A stretch of 64,000 nt of DNA. Source: Pseudidiomarina aestuarii. GTDB lineage: Bacteria; Pseudomonadota; Gammaproteobacteria; Enterobacterales; Alteromonadaceae. The notes below the pieces were generated by a model that was not told where the DNA came from, ran no database searches, and was given only the letters and a program-made list of their open reading frames with translations. The stretch is from the NCBI GenBank assembly GCA_003030745.1, contig PYVG01000004.1, positions 1 through 64,000 of the forward strand, read 5' to 3'. The translations under genes were made by a program, and so were the position numbers. This document shows positions 62,523-64,000 of the stretch, in pieces (the first letter of the stretch is position 1; each line of letters begins with the position of its first letter).

Positions 62523-64000
62523 TTAGTCGGCGCTGGTTGCTGCGTCGTACTGCTTCACCCACTCGGTGAGTAAGCGCACACCGTAGCCATTACCACCTGC
62601 AGGATGAATACCTTTGGCGCTTTCGCTGTAAGCATTGCCCGCCATGTCGATATGCACCCACGGCGTGTCTTGCGCAAAATGCTGAAGGAAACGTGCACCA
62701 GCTTGTGCACCTGGACCACCGGTATTTTTGATGTCTGCTAACCAGCTATCAATAATGCCATCATACGGGCCCAATGGCAGTTGCCACACCAACTCAGCAG
62801 TGTCATCACCTGCCGCCTTGATGGCGTTGAGTATGGTTTCATCTGGTGTGAATACCGCAGAATATTCAGTACCTAACGCGCCCACTTTCGAGCCAGTCAA
62901 AGTCGCAATGTCTGCAATGGCACGAGCTTTTAATCGATCACGTGCATACCAAATGCCGTCGGCTAAAATCAGTCGACCCTCAGCATCAGTGCTGGTCACC
63001 TCAATACGAGTGCCATCGCCGGCAATCAGTACATCACCTGGCAATGTCGCTGAGCCAGAAATCAGGTTGTGCGACAACGGCACGACACCCGCTACGTTCA
63101 CGTCAGCTTCCTGTCCTGCCAATGCCATCACGGCACCAATCACTGCGGCACCGCCAGCTTTGTCCGTCTGCATACGCAGAATGGAGCCACCACTGGTTTT
63201 TAAGTTGTAGCCACCGGTATCAAACGTGTTGCCTTTACCTACCAAAGCGATCGGCGCTTCATCGTTGTCGGCACCCTGCCACTCAAGAATCAGCATATGT
63301 GCTTTGTGTTGGCTACCTTGGCTGACGCCATACAACGAGCCCATGCCCAGTTCTTTCACTTGTTCAGGCGTGAGAATAGTTGCCTTGATGCCATAGGGTT
63401 CAGCGGCAGCTTTAGCGAGTTCAGCAATAGCCTTCGGATAGCCGTCGCTGCCCGGTAAATTGATGATGTCACGGGCAACAAATACACCGTGCGCAAGCGG
63501 CTGCGTTTGCGCGTAGGCTTGCTCGGTTGCTGCGGCGTCCGTCACCTGCCAAGTTACGGTGTAGTTAGGGCGAGGTTTTGGCTCTTTCTTATAGCGGTCA
63601 AAACGATAGTTGCGTAAGTCCATGCCGTGCGCGATGTGCGCGACTTGCTGCGCGTCTAAACCATTGGCATCGAGCGCAACCGTAGTGGTTTTGTCGTTGA
63701 GCTTAGCGGCGATAGTCGCGCCCAACTCTTCGGCTTTCGTGACTTCGAGTTCGGTGCCTGTGCCCATCAACCATAAGCGCTTCGCGTCTAGGCCCGCTGG
63801 TGCAATCACTTCAACCACTTGGCCAGACTTGCCAGTAAACTCCGCGACATCGGCAACACGACCAACCTGATTCCGCGCATCAGTAGAGAACCGTGATGGC
63901 AGTTGCAGCGTTTCCGCTTCAGGTACAAACACTACCATTACATCTGGATTCGCAGGCGCTTGCTCAGCGAAAGTTGTGGTGGTTTGGAGATAATCTTGCC
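62523..64000 (-). CDS. M17 leucyl aminopeptidase family protein (N-terminus beyond the window)
   Basis: At least 492 residues; the frame stays open to the window end (…TTTTFAEQAPANPDVMVVF), so the start is outside. The catalytic domain shows the two-metal signature: Lys and Asp in VGKGNTFDTGGYNLK, Asp in MQTDKAGGAAV, and STDAEGRLILADG with Asp, Glu and the catalytic Arg. It releases N-terminal amino acids. NTFD in place of the more common ITFD and the upstream extension suggest a PepA-like paralogue, possibly exported. It ends 4 bp from the DUF2474 gene. Confidence 0.94.
   Translation of the reverse strand, partial: QDYLQTTTTFAEQAPANPDVMVVFVPEAETLQLPSRFSTDARNQVGRVADVAEFTGKSGQVVEVIAPAGLDAKRLWLMGTGTELEVTKAEELGATIAAKLNDKTTTVALDANGLDAQQVAHIAHGMDLRNYRFDRYKKEPKPRPNYTVTWQVTDAAATEQAYAQTQPLAHGVFVARDIINLPGSDGYPKAIAELAKAAAEPYGIKATILTPEQVKELGMGSLYGVSQGSQHKAHMLILEWQGADNDEAPIALVGKGNTFDTGGYNLKTSGGSILRMQTDKAGGAAVIGAVMALAGQEADVNVAGVVPLSHNLISGSATLPGDVLIAGDGTRIEVTSTDAEGRLILADGIWYARDRLKARAIADIATLTGSKVGALGTEYSAVFTPDETILNAIKAAGDDTAELVWQLPLGPYDGIIDSWLADIKNTGGPGAQAGARFLQHFAQDTPWVHIDMAGNAYSESAKGIHPAGGNGYGVRLLTEWVKQYDAATSAD

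Overview
The window is an ordinary stretch of core chromosome from a marine-type gammaproteobacterium. The best guess is Alteromonadales, Idiomarinaceae (Idiomarina, Pseudidiomarina or Aliidiomarina). That guess rests on gene order (lexA-sulA, the ftsX-ftsE-ftsY / rsmD / DUF1145 block, gpmI-envC-yibQ opposite gpsA-secB, radC / coaBC / slmA, rpmB-rpmG-mutM), about 50% GC, and the many secreted peptidases beside aerobic oxidases. No database search was run, so the genus is an inference. About 61 protein genes are supported, packed tightly on both strands. No tRNA, rRNA, CRISPR array, prophage or insertion sequence was seen.

Layout. 1-1605: start of plsB, then the SOS operon lexA-sulA with two LexA boxes. 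1918-10305: a complete caa3-type cytochrome c oxidase locus (coxB with a fused cytochrome c domain, coxA, cox11, coxC, surf1, a degenerate SCO-like protein, ctaA, ctaB, sco) with a DUF2909 gene inside it on the other strand. 10312-16916: polysaccharide deacetylase, MATE transporter, nfuA, a large M14 peptidase and comF. 16949-25823: bioH, mutM, a 2OG oxygenase, rpmG-rpmB, radC, a lipoprotein, coaBC, slmA, gpsA-secB-rhodanese. 26002-34921: gpmI-envC-yibQ, rpoH, ftsX-ftsE-ftsY, rsmD, DUF1145, DUF416. 34971-42144: a PLP dehydratase, a VOC protein, a two-gene reverse-transsulfuration operon (CGL- and CBS-like), a lipoprotein, threonine aldolase and comM. 42319-54848: fpr, ubiK, rep, a GAF-GAF-GGDEF-EAL protein, a cytochrome c5-like protein, dinB, pheA, an NhaC-type antiporter, alr, a YqhA and a YqaA membrane protein. 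54858-64000: an S9 peptidase, a membrane diguanylate cyclase, an amidohydrolase lipoprotein, a cyanide-insensitive-type bd oxidase (cydA, cydB and a DUF2474 microprotein) and an M17 aminopeptidase cut by the window end.

The lifestyle suggested is aerobic, with two terminal oxidases (caa3 and CIO-type bd), peptide-based nutrition (M14, S9, M17 peptidases, amidohydrolase) and c-di-GMP signalling.

The most interesting signal is non-coding. Four dispersed inverted repeats (near 23.1, 29.4, 57.0 and 59.8 kb) are built of a GTGAAYR heptamer in two inverted arms. Three of them begin at the last codons of the upstream gene, and in all three, in the same phase, they supply the terminal Glu-Gln and the stop codon. 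A second pattern is that convergent neighbours often overlap by exactly 4 nt through antiparallel stop codons (four junctions), leaving no room for ordinary terminators. No clearly novel multi-gene system was found.
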